In this document: piece by piece, positions 12,461 through 25,720 of the stretch | Numbering within the stretch: the first letter of the stretch is position 1 | How the letters are laid out: every line of letters begins with the position of its first letter | Source: Amblyornis subalaris | Taxonomy: Eukaryota > Chordata > Aves > Passeriformes > Ptilonorhynchidae | Direction of reading: 5' to 3' | DNA length: 64,000 nucleotides | Assembly: GCA_018881555.1 (NCBI GenBank) | Contig: JACAXG010000034.1 | Coordinates: 1,622,615 to 1,686,614 of the forward strand | Made by a program: the position numbers and the translations under genes | The notes under the pieces: model-generated | The model's database searches: none | The model's input: the letters and a program-made list of their open reading frames with translations, nothing else | Told to the model about the DNA's origin: nothing

Positions 12461-15400
12461 TCTCTACCTTTGAGAATAAAGTAATTTTATGCATTCTCTC
12501 CTATCCTGGGCATGAAAAAGTAAATGCTGTATTACCCCAACTTAGGTAACCCTTAGGATAATTTTTTAAGCAGCAGGAAACTAGGCTATCTGGCTGGGTA
12601 GATAATGATATCAGCTGCTTCCTTCCAAAACAACAGGTGCTTTGGCATAAAACTGTATATCATCATACTGAGATGATGACATCAGTTCATACTTCAGCTT
12701 AATTATAAACTACCTCCATTAATCCTCAAATAATTAAACATTTTGTGTATGGTGCAAGGTGAAATATAAAAGCAAAAGGTGCCTAGATGTTCATCACAGG
12801 GTTAAAATGGCAGTTTCTGAATCATTTATACTTGTGTCTGCCTATTTTACTGTAAACTTCAAGCTGATTTTCAGCATTTCTTTATATTTCAATGTTCCAG
12901 CCACGAGGTGTGTAAAAATAAATACTGCTAAAATTCAGTGGAAACTTGAAATAACAAAGATACATTGATTGGAGTCACATGGAATATATATGTGCATAAA
13001 TATCATGCAGAAAAAACAAAGATGTGTGGCATCAGGCTTTGCATGTACAAGAATAATTGGGGGATAAGTCATGGTTCATGGCCCAATAGCAGAATAAACA
13101 TTGCAGCATTCTGTGTTTGCAGATTTTATGCAGGAAGATCTTAGACTCACATTCAGAAGCAGTACATCTAAATAAAAGAAATTCGGGACAAGCAAGCACC
13201 ATTTATTGAAACAGATAGATTGAGTAAACTTTGTAGAAAAGAAGTATTAATGAAAAGCAATGTTAACATTTTTGAATTTAATTTATTTTTCAAATAATTC
13301 AGTTCACACAGTACACAGTCACTTGAAACCTACACATTCTCTCCTTGCATTCTCACAGTGTCTGTGTACACTTATCGTTGTTTCAAAACTGAACAACAGA
13401 TTGCTCAATTTCTGATTTGATATAAAAATTAGGAGACAGAATTGAGTGAGAGCTGAATTTGTAGGCTAAAAGAGCAGAGGAGCACAGCAGATAAAAGATT
13501 ATGTTCTTCTGCCTTTAAAATATAGCACTGACCTTCTTTAAAACAGATGCTATCTTCAGGAGCCAGATGTGTCTCCAAGCAAATTAGTTATAAGAAATAC
13601 ATCCAAGGACATAGCCATTTAAGAATCAATAAATTATGCATTTGTCATTTGTTATTGTGTGAAGCTTATGCTGACATCTTTGACATGAATGAAAGTCTCT
13701 GTCCACAGTAATAGCATTAACAATTTAACAGAGGTGGTTTTATACCAAAAGAGAAGTGGTTTGAAGAAATTACTGTTTATCACCATGTACATATACACAC
13801 CTTAATTATTCATTGCATGTCCACTTACCAGCCTACTTCATGTTACGTAAGTTGTGCTAGATTAAAAAGTTAGAGGTCAGGCACGTGTTCTGTACTGCTG
13901 CTATTTCTACCCACTTGAACTTGAAACAAAGAAAATTACTCTAACAATTATTTTCTATTCAGACAACCAAATTGAGAAAGTTTTGTTTATTGGTGGCACG
14001 TTATGAAAAATTCCTACAAAGAATTTTATTTTTCTAAAAGCAAAAGCCATGGTGGAAATTTTTTGTGGGTTTAGTTGAAACATTTGGATGACCATATGGA
14101 ACTCTTAGTGGTGCCATGGGACCATGCAGCTATGAAATCTGATCACTATCTCCCTAGTGACAGCTGGAGCCTTTACACCATCAGAAAATTTTCAGACTTC
14201 TAATTTGTCATAACTACCTCCTGTGGAAAGAAAATATGTTATGTAGTTAGATACAAGAATCTGAGTCTACAGTACCACACATATCGGCTTCTCTTCCTTT
14301 TAGCTTTCAAGCTTCAAATTAATTCCTTGCATCTTACGACTCATTGATGCAAGAAATAAAACATACACACAAAAAGAATAGAAAAAACATATGGAGTCTT
14401 GTCAAATGAGGGTTAGCTCTGCTGTATAGTTATAGTGGAGAATGACTTATTTTGAAAAATCTACTTATGTAACAAATGTTGATCCATGCACTTCAAAGTT
14501 TCTTTAAGCCTTCTCTTCAGTTTTACTCTGTTTAGCAAATTAAACTGTAGCTTTGCAATGGTTTCCATTATTTCTTAATTTTTAACATATGCATTCTTTC
14601 ATCACCACATCAGGCCTGAAAGGACACAAAATTCAGTGTCACTTTTTATTAGGGGAACTCATGGGAGAAGAGGATGAGAGCTCCCTGCCCACTACGATCG
14701 CACACTGGAGAGAAAAAAGCTCTCAGCTGTTCCCAGAAAACAAGAATCCTTTTGACACTCAGAAATATAGGCGTCCACCAGGCAGGCACTTTTGAAAATC
14801 ACGGGGAACATGCTTGTGTATCTCTGTATACCTCTCTGTGGGGGTAAATAATCCAGAGGAGCTCAGAATCACGTCTCCATGTTTATTTGTTGTATAGCCT
14901 TGGCTTGGTTTCTGGTCTCCCAGGGCACTTTCAGAAGTTTGTGAGACATAGCTCAGCGACTGCGAGCAGGATAAAAATGTAAACATATGTTATCATTTGC
15001 TTTTCTATGGTCATTCTGGTATCCTTGCTAGCTAGGCATCAAAAATGCCTAACTTTGGGCATGGATTCTGGTGATTCATACCGTGGATACCATTGGTTCA
15101 TCTTTGTGACGGATGTAGAGAAGAAGCTGAGTGTTGTGAAATCTTGTTGACAAGAAGAAGATTACTGCTGGGTTAGGATCCTAATCCTAGAGCTTCTTAT
15201 GANGCTTGAACTTCCATCTCAAGTCAGTATTTCACAAAGTTAATGAGCAAAAATGACAGTGAGCTTCTAATAAAGGATCCAACAGAATCTTTCTTCCAAG
15301 TCTTATAAACATCAGTCTCCTCTATCATATCTAACCATTCTGGACAGTATGCAAGAAACCTAGGAGTACAGATCAGGGACAATAAAGAAATACTGAGATT

Positions 15401-17330
15401 ATTTATGACTGTGGATTACATCAGAAAGCAAAACTAAGGTAGATCCTAATTAATTCCAGACTGATTTTCTGTAAAGAAGAACTGGAAGAAGACTGTGCAA
15501 CCCATGTGACAGAAAATACAACACTGGATAAAAGGCACTTACTGTTCCAGTATGAATAGTACAAGACAGTGTTAGGAAGATATTTGCTTACATTACCAGA
15601 AATGATAAAAGACTTTCCATTAAAAAACGATGAGGAAAAACTGTGCATACCCTAGGAGAAAGGAAAGAAACGGCAGGGATAGCATCATGCTATGTAGCAA
15701 CCTGCCACCAACTTAGAAATGGACAATAATGACAAATGGACACAGGGGATAAAACCCCAAACACACTGTGAAGAGTTTTCTTGGGCAGATGCACGATGTG
15801 TTGTNTCTGTTGCTGACAGTTACCCAAGGTTTCTGCTTTTTCTACACATTGACAGTGTTTGCCCTGTGTGGCACGCCAATAAAATATTTTGATTTGAAGC
15901 TGTGCACTGTAATTGGTTTTTTCTTTCCTTAGGAAACAAACCATGGTATGTAGGTTCACTTGGAAGCTCATATTTCAAGACATCTTGTCGCCTCTCTATC
16001 CTGTTGTTGCAAAGATTCCTTTTAGTACCAGGGCCATTCCCAGATGCCCTGCAGCCCGATGNGCATCCTTCATGCCATCTTTTAAGGTGTATGAAGTACC
16101 GAGAGAGGCTGGTAAAAGGAAGAAATTGTGTGGAACGNGGACACAAACAGCTGACCATTTTTCATTCACAGGGCTGCAGCTATAGCTACACGTTTGGCAG
16201 ATTAAATCAATGCGTTATTGAAGTAGTCCTGCGTCCAAAATGAGCTTAACATGGGTTTGAAATATGGCTGCTCTGGTCTCCTGAATTCCCGATGTGTTAA
16301 TCATACAAACATTTGGCCTTAGTGAGGTGGTTATTTGTGGTGTACTCTGCTTGTTCAGCTAGCCAGGATGCCATGCAGCAGCACCTCCAGGGCACAGCAC
16401 ATGAAGGTGCTCCAAGCAAAAATCCTATGGGTTTGCTTTTGACTTTTGTCTCAGATGAATCCCTTATCCCTCTTGCCTATTTGTCATTCATGGACTAGTA
16501 CCTCATGGATACCCACAGGAATGAGGTAAAATCAGCCCTGTGTCTTGCTCTTGGCTAGCACCATCTCCCGTTGCCTCAGGCTTGGTCTTGAGTAGACAGA
16601 GTCACAATATTACTTCTTGCCAAATTATATGCTTATTTCTGGTTGCAAACAAAGATCAAATAAGGGTTCAATTTATCATGTTGAGTTCTTTCCTATTTTT
16701 AGTATGCTGGGTTTTTTCACTGTCAAAATTTTCGTTACCTCTCTTTATATGCTTTTTATATACTCTTTTAATCTTAGCTTTATCCATCCCCAGAGCCAGA
16801 ATTTAAGTTGCTGTGTCCCACGGTGAGCTTTGGTCAGTTTATTGAATCTNGGGATTTGGTCTTTTAACCAAGCCTATTTCATAAGAATATTAAAAACTGC
16901 TGGACCCCAGTTTACCACTGNTTTTTTTTCCAGCTACAGACAGGCCAAAGTTAAAATAGGATCCTGTTTCAATGCTAGACAGTGGAAAGCATCATTGAAG
17001 AGCAGCACTTTTATGTCTGCTTTTAAGAAGTTTCCTTAATTCCAAACCGACTGTAATAGATGGACACCGATTTATAGCATCTCTATATATTTTCTGTTAT
17101 GTCACCTTTTCTTTAAGTACCTATGTAATTGCTGAAATGCACAAAACTGTTTCTTTTTCTTAATAATTATTAAAAGGGGGAATCATCCAAGTGACTACGA
17201 ATATGCACTGTTCTTCTTCAACTTGCAGCAATAAAAGGAGGCTGAATTTTGTGGAACTGAGGGTCTTAATCACAAGGATTTCTGGAAAAGTAGACAAAAT
17301 CTATGATGCCTATTCTGCCTATTTCTGGTG
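12461..17330. other. Non-coding AT-rich DNA, nothing recognised
   Basis: Ordinary sequence. Around 15690-16250 open frames overlap on both strands (up to about 113 codons), which argues against a real exon. No RNA gene or transposon was seen. Confidence 0.5.
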
Positions 17331-17480
17331 CACTCTGTGAGCTGAATGAGAGCTGTTGTAATATTGTTTAATTAATGCTGAATTGCATGATGGCTGGCCT
17401 TAGCTCTCTAATTACTATTGGTAGTAGCTCTTCAAATTTTGATTAGTGAAGAGGTGAATCACTCTCTTTGATGTGGTGAG
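17331..17480. promoter_or_regulatory. Homeodomain-motif-rich segment, enhancer candidate
   Basis: TTAATTAA at 17368-17375 and TAATTA at 17409-17414 lie about 35 bp apart, with a TTGCATGATGG stretch between them and a further GATTAG about 30 bp downstream. There is no open frame. Clustering of TAAT cores is typical of conserved non-coding elements; function is inferred. Confidence 0.25.
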
Positions 17481-20400
17481 GCAGCTTCTGCCACAAATTA
17501 AAACCAGGTAGTGAGGCTATAGATTAATTGTGGGTATGTGGTGCAATTAGGACAGCCTACCTCACCCTGTCTTCTGTCTGAAGTTTGTCGCCTGTGGTAA
17601 AGGTCATAGAAATCAAACCTGAATTGTATCAGTTTTGTATGAGATGTCTCTATAAATGCACTGTTTTGGCGGAAATCTGTAGTCATTCTAATTCAAAACA
17701 TGTTAAATGTCATTTTCTTGCTTGCCAGCAGAAAGAGCAAGTACCAGCAAGCAATCTGCTGCTTGGGAGGGGCGGGGAGGCTCCTCGGGCCACACAGCGA
17801 ACAGCAGCATCCATCTGGAGAGCACTTGCCAGGGGCTCTCGTGGGGTGCTGTTAGTTTTGACTAACTTTGTATTCTTGCAAATGTGTAAAGCTGTTTGAT
17901 ATGAAGTGAAGCAATGACTTCCAGAAACTGCAGTCCTTGGAGCAGTTGCCACAGGACTTGGTGAGAGCTTTGTTGGATGAGGAGGGCCCAGTCACCCTCT
18001 TGATGCTGCAGGGGCCACCGGCACAGGCTGCGTCTGCAAGGGCTCTGCAAAGATTTTATCTCGCTTGGGTATGAACCTGAACCAAAACACAAGTAGTACT
18101 GTGCTCTAGTGTGAGATTTTAGTCACTTTTCTCCAAGACAAGTGATTTTTCCTGATCAAGTCAGTGCCTGTGTTAGAGCATTGTGGCTTTCTTTTTTATT
18201 TTGAAGGCTTCTGTCTATGCTGTGTCACCAGGTACTGGATAGACAATCTGGAATAATAGGAAAGAAAGCCAATTAAAAAGAAAACATATTATTTCCACTA
18301 ATTTCCGTTCCTCTAATATGCTTATGAATGTGAAAAATCTGATTTCAAGAGCTTGTAATGTGTTCATTTTTTTATGCTCTACCATCTTGTTTGCTCCACA
18401 TATGCTGCTCCATTTTCATCTGCGGTCAGAATGTAGTTTGGGCTTGGGCTTTTTTCTCTATTTATCTCATCCTTAGTTATCAGTTCTGATTTACTCCTCT
18501 CTCTGCATCCTTTGCTCCTATCCCGTGACTTACTGTCATTTCTTGCCCTGATTTGTTAGTGGGAGCATGAGAAAATAGTTTCTTCTGAAGCTGCTAAATA
18601 TGTCTCTCATTTATTCAGCTGGTGGGAGAGAAAGAAGAAGGAATGAGGTTCAGCAAAGTAGCCTTTGTAACCACAAGATTGTTTGCACTTTACTGCCGGA
18701 ACATGCTGAGACTTGAACCTTTGTATGATTTTTATAAGTAGAGAGGCTGTAATTGAACTTTCTTGCTAGACATTAAGAAAAAATAAAATATTAAAATATT
18801 TATTTTCTTCTTTTTTTATACACGCAGCTTTTGAAATCATGTGAGTGGGTGCAATTATATAAATCTCTGTGCAAATAATGAGACCCCTGTGAACAATTTT
18901 AAAGAGAGCAAAAGCAGCCTTTTGCGTATTCATTTCAGGGAAAAGCAATCTGGTTGGAACTTTTCACTGGAGAGTTTCACTCACCTACTGTCAAAACCGC
19001 TTTCTTGATGTCCACTTTTGATGGGTGTATAAAGCTGAAACTCTAAATAGGTTTAAATAGCACAAGATTTAGGCAGAAAATGACACCCCACTTCTGTATC
19101 TTGAGCTTGTTTCTGCTTTTAATGAATAAAAAGTATGGAAAACCATTCAGAAAAACAGGTATCCTCAAGTGCTTTTTCAAATAAAGCTATCTTCTTTAAA
19201 TCAGAAGAAAGGAAATGATGTACTTTGGTGCTGATGTTCGAGCATTTTCTTTTGTAAATAAAAGTGAGAATTTCATAAACACAGCAACACCAACATAATC
19301 AGTGCACAGAGCTCCGGGTGAAACAAGCTACCAGCAAAAAAATAACTGAAAGAGAGACAAAACTGCATGATAGGAGTTATTGCCATCTCAGTGATCCTAG
19401 AAATGAAAAGGAATGAAAGCAGGTGAAAATAAATGAAAATAACAATATGAAGAAATATATAGGTTTGTATATTTACATATAAACTATATTTATATAAGCA
19501 TAAGTAGAAAACACCATATGGCAATAGGAAATGTGCCACCAAATAAGTGGAAAGAAATAGTAACTAGCAGCTCTTATTTCTGGATAGTTCAGCAAGGGTA
19601 CTGAACCTGCACTTTACCAAGGGAAGAGGAACTCGGGTCTGCACACATAAAGACCCTTGTTTTCTATTGAAATAATGTATGACAGAAGAAAGGCCAGTTA
19701 TAACCATTAATCTGGTTCAATTTTACTACAATTTATGGCCCATGAGAACAAAATAAGTCTATTGAAGTACATGACAGCAGCAGTACATGAGTTCGTGCTT
19801 AAAAATATTCTCAGTGTTGGGACATCTGGGCAGCCAGATCTAATCGTATTTCTTTTCACTGCCAGAACTAGAAAATCTGACATTGGNGTTATTTGTTCAG
19901 ACATTTCTAAATAGATAGTGCCAGATAACTAACTATAACCAAAATCTTTCCTTTTTTCGACACTATTTGGACGTGTCTCCTGTTCTAAAAATCTTGTCAT
20001 TGTTAAAGAAAAAAAATAAAAATAAAAAAGGCAGAACGAAAAAGGCACGTTAAGTGTGAACAAGAGCCCCACAGCCAGATTTCCTGCTCCACTTTTGATC
20101 CTCTTTGTGTTGCCTGTGAGGTGCAAAGGAGATGGTGTCTGTTTACAGCTGCTTGGTGGAGGATCCTCCAGAGGCGGGGAGGTCTCAGGATAAAGGGATG
20201 GAGCCGGGTCCTGTTCCCAGCCTGCTCCCAGCTCCACAACCACTGCCAAACAGCACAGGCCATGCAGTGAGCAAGGCAGGTTTCTGCTGACCAAAACCCC
20301 TCTTGCCTTCCCCTCTCCCTGCCTGTACAGTGTGCAGGGGGCTGAAATGTGCTGAATCAGCAAAGTGTAACTGCACTCCTTGCCCTGGTCCTGCCTGGGC

Positions 20401-21644
20401 TGGGCTGTCCCATAAACCCTGATGGGCTTCCTAGGCTGCCTATTTGCTCTCCAGTTCCTCTCACTCACTTCCTGGGTTTAGACCANTTTCTTCAGTCTGC
20501 TTATCACACTTCGTGTTTTCCTGAGAGAATTTAATGGACTGTGGGAGTTATAATAATCTCCCAGGTTCCACATTTATTTTCCTTAGTTTGCAGGAATGTT
20601 AAGGCCAACAGAGAGGAAACAGAATTTGATCTATTTAAATAATGCTTAGTATAGACATGTTTTGATGCACGTGGAGAGGAAAGAGTAAAAAGATAGGTGA
20701 AAACCAAGCAAAAAGAAACCTCGTGAAACACTGCCTGCTCCACGGCCTTGCCACATGCTGCTCATTAATAGATTTCACTGATACGTTGTGGACAGTTGCC
20801 CAACTCTAGTTTTCACTTCTAGGAGGCCCATAAGTAAGAGTTACTTCTGTGGCATTTACCCTACCTTTAGGAGTTAATTACCTTACCAGAGTGGCATACA
20901 GGTTTAGTGTGATTTTCTTCTTTGTTAACAGTACTGGAAATAGTTTCTGATTTATAGTATTCCAGGGCAGACTATTCCAAGAAATGTGAGTTAGCTCTTT
21001 AAAAACATCCATACAGTGTCGTCCAAGGTGGATTGACAAACTTTAGACTTAATTTTTTCAAAATCTGAATAGTGCAAAACTTTGTAAGGTTTCTTACTAG
21101 AACACACTCATTTTTCAACCCATTCTAGTATTTATTCACATTCGAAATATCCATCTGCTTTGAAGAAAAATGTAAAGTGAAAATGAAATGTTTTTCTTTT
21201 TTGAAAAGCTCCATTACCCTAACTGTTTTTATTGCTGGTGAGAATTTTTCACTCAGCTTCCTACACTTTGGGTTGGACCCATGCCAGAGCCCACTTCTAT
21301 ATGTAATACATATTGTAAATATGCAGAATAGCCTGCTAATTAATCAAGAATCAGGGAGATGTTGCAAGACTTCCTTCATGGAAAAGGATTTGGCAGCAGA
21401 GATGCTTCCTGAAGCTGGTTCAAAGGAGGTTTCTAGACGANGGAACTAGAGAGAGAAAGAGGCACCTTCATAGCTTTCATGTTGAACAGAAGGTCTCGTG
21501 ATGTATGGAGCTGTGTGTGATGGTGATGTTCCCTGTGGCTTGTTTTCTGGTTGCAGATTAATTTGCTTTATGTTCATCTGTCTGGCATGTGACAGTTAAT
21601 TCATTTTCTCCTCAAACAGAGGCTAAAATTCTGCCATATGACCT
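17481..21644. other. Non-coding DNA with two GC-richer patches
   Basis: Patches at about 17740-18080 and 20060-20470 are GC-rich relative to the window. They carry long overlapping open frames, up to 179 codons at 19929-20468 (-), but two other minus-strand and one plus-strand frame are open over the same bases, and no motif or domain is recognisable. The likely cause is local scarcity of stop codons. Confidence 0.45.
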
Positions 21645-21717
21645 AGGGTGAAATCCTGAACCAGCTGAAGGGAAGAAGAGCCTTGCCATTAACTTCAGTG
21701 AGCTCATGATTTAATCC
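21645..21717 (+). repeat. Relic of an ancient amniote repeat (GTGAAATCCTG type)
   Basis: The copy starts GGGTGAAATCCTGAACCAGC, passes through GCCATTAACTTCAGTGAG and ends ATTTAATCC. I recognise the quasi-palindromic amniote repeat with the order 'gtgaaatcctggcc', 'gaagtcaatggca', 'ttgacttcaatggg', 'aggatttcacc'. About three quarters of the bases appear to follow that pattern by eye. No database name is offered. Confidence 0.55.
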
Positions 21718-22084
21718 TTATTCTTTACTTCTTTGGAGCCAAGATTCATCTGAACGACTCACAAATACAACCCCCTCAATTTCATTGGGATACAGAGTGA
21801 AAGTCAACTTGGAATTGAGTGTGCCAAGATTTGTGGTCTGCACTCACTTAATAGTGGCTATACCAAAATCATGGTCAGTTCACAGACATTTTCCAAAAGT
21901 CTGTGTTCAGTGCTTTAGTATGTAAATATATTATTCAATAATATTTTCTCTTTTTACAGAGCAAAAACAAGATAAAATTCATTTTAAAAGCAGTATGTTG
22001 GAGTACAAAAACCAGTGGAAGGTAGGCAGAAATATAAAAAGTGTGTTAAGTCAATTGATACTTTACAAGATGTTTTAATTTGGC
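21718..22084. other. Non-coding DNA, nothing recognised
   Basis: AT-rich, without open frames or recognised repeats. Confidence 0.55.
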
Positions 22085-22390
22085 CCAAGGATTTTCTTTA
22101 ATCAGATCACAGCTGGGCCCTTTTCTATGAATAGCCTTTTTAGGTTAATTATTATAAAATCTCTCTGGTATATTTTAACTNAGGAGATAGCACATTCTGT
22201 AAATGAAGGTGTTGGGTGATAATATACATTTTTTTGGCATTAANTAACCATGCCTATCTTAATTACAATAAAAATCTTGCAGCTGAAGGCAGGTTGACTT
22301 AACTAACAAGCAATTAAAGCAGGTGAAACTATGTTTGGGAGGTGACACTTGGCCATCTGATAAGTGTAATGAGATCGTTCCATCCTTCCA
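22085..22390. promoter_or_regulatory. Candidate conserved non-coding element (enhancer-like)
   Basis: Contains TTAATTATTA (22145-22154), TAATTA (22260-22265) and CAATTA (22311-22316). An overlapping E-box/GATA composite, CATCTGATAAG, lies at 22354-22364. No frame is open for long. The density of homeodomain cores and the E-box/GATA pair fit a developmental enhancer; this is motif inference only. Confidence 0.3.
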
Positions 22391-25300
22391 GCCTTTTTTC
22401 AGAAACCTTGAAACACAGAATGGATGTAGTGACTAGAGAAAAGGCACATGGCTTTTTCTTTTTATAGCACAACGTTGTTAGATTTATTTTTTTAAGAGGT
22501 TAAGGGGAGTAACATTGTACTGCAGGAATCAATATTGTGTTTTTACCTTCATTTGCATCTTCAGTAATGATTAGGAAGAATAACCATCTAACCTTTCAAT
22601 GAGAATTTCAAATAAACCTACAAAAAAGTTGAGACTTCTTCTACAGTAACGAAGCTTCCTCATAAAGAACCCACAACTGACTTGAAACAGGTATGGAGTA
22701 CTTGGGGGGAGGGAAATCCTAAGGAGCACTTTTTCTGAAAGAAATGGGGGGATTTGGGGCCTAAGTTGACCTGAGGCCTACGTTTGTAGGTGATGTGGCA
22801 GTGAAGATCTGGAGACCTATAGGACAGTGAAGTTTCTTTTGTTGTGGTCCTATATGAGCTGCTGGAGTTGGAGTGGATCTGTGCTCTTGGGGATATACCT
22901 GACTGAGTGGAATGCTCAGGGAGTTAGAGCAGCTGGTTTAAAGTTGTTAGCAAAGTTCGAATAAAGTGTAAAGCTCAGTGCTTGCAGCATTTGGTTAATA
23001 GTAGGCCATTCCAGCATTTCACAAATAAAGTATGTCTTGTTTAGGATTTCTAGCACAAAGCAACACAGCATGAACCAGAGCAGGGAATACATTCCAGATG
23101 ACTAAAAAAATGAAAAATAGCATGGTAAGCAAAGATGAGGCTATGACTAATCAAATTGGCTAGTGGAGACTATTATACTGCATTAAGTATTGAAATATTG
23201 TGTACCAAAAGAAAGCTGGCAGGGCTGAATTAGTAAGGATGAGTCATTTATTAAAACTCTCAGGAAGAGGAGGTAAGGCAAAGGGACATAGGGTGAATGG
23301 AGCATAAAAATCTTTATGAAAATGCAATTAATCTTAACACTGAAAAAGGACAGCAGAGCCTTCTGTTTTCAACTTCTGTTTTGCTACTGTGGATCAAGAC
23401 ACTTTATCCTGTTATTTTTTTTCTAAATCAGTAGGAGGAAAATGAACCAGGTCTCTCAAAATTATAAAAGTGGCTTTCAAATCTTAAAGTATGAATAAGT
23501 GAATATGATTCGCTTGCTATGCCTGTTTTCTGATTTTGGACTTTATAAATATAACTTTCAAAGTGGGTATTTATCTTGCCATCATAACCTGGTGATTAAT
23601 AAACTGAAGCGAGGAAGCTGACAATGCTGAAGTAGTGGTGAAAAAATTGTCAACTAATTAAGTCCTCTGATCTTCCTCTTAATTGTGGTAATAAGGGGCT
23701 CACAGTGAAAGAGTAATAAGTGATAAAGAAATTTGCAGTAACGTAAATAGCAGAATGAAACATAAGGATGATGTCTTATGAGTGCTCCTGGCAGCCTGTG
23801 CAGATGGGAAAACTGGTGGGACTGGTGCTCCCCTGGCATCTGCAGGTGCTAGTTCAAAGTAGCCCCTTCTAAAACAGTGATGAGAGTGGGCTCCCAGCCC
23901 TACCTGATGTGGTCTACAGGTGGGACATTAGTGTGTTTCGATANTTGGTAGCTCAGCCATGGCTGCGGTGAGCTGAAAGAATTTAACCTTGGCAAACTTG
24001 CTGGCATTTGGGCTATTTTGTTTCCAAGACAGAGTCTTGGATATTTCTGCAGGTACTGCTGTACATAATATTTCATTTTATTCTGACCAATATCCTTGTA
24101 GAGAGGGAATTGAGACTTTTGATACCCAGTTGAGGTCTCTCTCTGTAATAGCACAACATCTCATCTTTTAAAAGCAGGCAAAACTGAGCACTTTCAAAGA
24201 CGGCAACCTGCATTAGACAGTGATGGATCATTCTCTGGAATTTTTTTTTTCCTCANTCCTTTTAAAGGCTTATTTATTTATTTTTTTATTGCAGATGATG
24301 AAAAGACCTGAGTAGCACATATACTTTTGATCTCCAGGTAAATGGATTGAAGTTTTGAAGGAAAACGGCTTAAGCCCTAGGACCCCACACTGTAGGAGGC
24401 TGTCCTTTGTTTCCCAGCTCATTATTAGTGTTTAGGGAAGCAAAAATTGAAAAGATTGAACTCCAGCCCTAGAGAGGAAGAGAGAATATACTACTTCATT
24501 CAATATATTCTGTGCAACTCAATTAACAAGATAACAATATATTTCATCTGTCAGAAATGTTTATCTTCTTACTAATTAGCAAAGCAACACCACATTTTGA
24601 AAGGAGTTGTAGCTCACAAAAATGCTTGCATTCACAGATGCCGTGTGCAGATTGCATCACTCAGTCTTCTCGGGAGATGGGTTAAGTGTAGGACAAGGGA
24701 ACACGATAANGTTGCTTTGCCCCCTCTTCCGCAGTCATTACCTCCCTCACTTCAGTCTTTTGTTTTCAGTTGCTGGAAATTTGAAAGGGTGGAGGGAACT
24801 GCTGCAGTAGGCCTTGCCCTTGCCCTCTTTGTTTCTTCTAGCCTTAATTAACCTCTCCCTGGGTTCACCAAATTTGTGATTAGAAATTTTTAAGTTGGGT
24901 TTATGCTCACTAAGCAGGTTTTCTCATAGCTCTACTTGAAACCCCATTATTGCCAGTTTGAATGCTGCACTGTTTGTTCTAGAAACCCATCTTAGCAATT
25001 TATCCCATATCTCTATTTTCCCCTCATGGAAAATACAATTATTTTAATTCTTCTAATTGTTTTTCATTTCCTACACTCCAAATTTGTCTCTTTCCCCCAG
25101 GCATCTCTTCATCTTAGCTCATTGACTGGAAAGGCCTTTTTGGCTCTTTAGTTCCTTATCTCTATTCCAAATGGACTAATATTGTACAGTGTTCAATAAA
25201 AAAAATAATTTAATTTGTTATTTCTTTCATCATGCAGTTGCAAAATTGGCAGGCTTTTAAGATGATTCTTTAGATTTGGGAGTGCTAAGTGCATCTCAGA

Positions 25301-25534
25301 TTGAGATGTCAGTTTTAACGGAAAGTTATGTGGAACTTTGGATAAAAGTGAGCATTTGAATAGNAACACAGGTATAAACTTGCCCTGATGTACAGCCCTG
25401 CACACAGCAGAAAATGTAGAGCACCTCCTTGCTCTGTGCGGGAATAACTATCCTGTTGTTTCACAGCTCCCACGGAGAGCAATCAGAGCGTTATATTCTC
25501 TCTTTCTTTATTCTTTTAGTTCTTTTGCTTAATC
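22391..25534. other. Non-coding DNA, nothing recognised
   Basis: No gene, RNA or mobile element was recognised. Short open frames around 23654-24171 and 24597-24851 occur on both strands and show no domain. Confidence 0.5.
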
Positions 25535-25720
25535 TCATGTAATAGCCAATTAACTTGATTTGCCTTCAGAGCTGGGGAAAAGTATAAATAAACCTGGCAG
25601 AAGAGCGAAGTGGGAAGCACAGAGGCTGGAGCCACAGAGATGTCCTGTGTGAGCAACAGGAAATCAATTGCCATATGGCCAGTTATAAATAGGGCCATCA
25701 CACAGCCTCGTTGCCTTTGA
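25535..25720. promoter_or_regulatory. Segment with MEF2-type site, enhancer candidate
   Basis: TTATAAATAG at 25683-25692 fits the MEF2 consensus YTAWWWWTAR. A TATAAATAAA stretch lies about 100 bp upstream (near 25583). AATTAACTTGATTTG and CAATTGCCATATGGCC blocks lie between or beside them; CAATTG and CATATG are E-box-form hexamers. There is no recognisable exon. The arrangement resembles a muscle- or neural-type enhancer, but nothing here proves activity. Confidence 0.25.

Noticed and set aside
19929..20468. 179-codon minus-strand open stretch as a gene
   Set aside because: Low-complexity hydrophobic and charged segments, several other frames open over the same bases, non-conserved appearance and no family resemblance.
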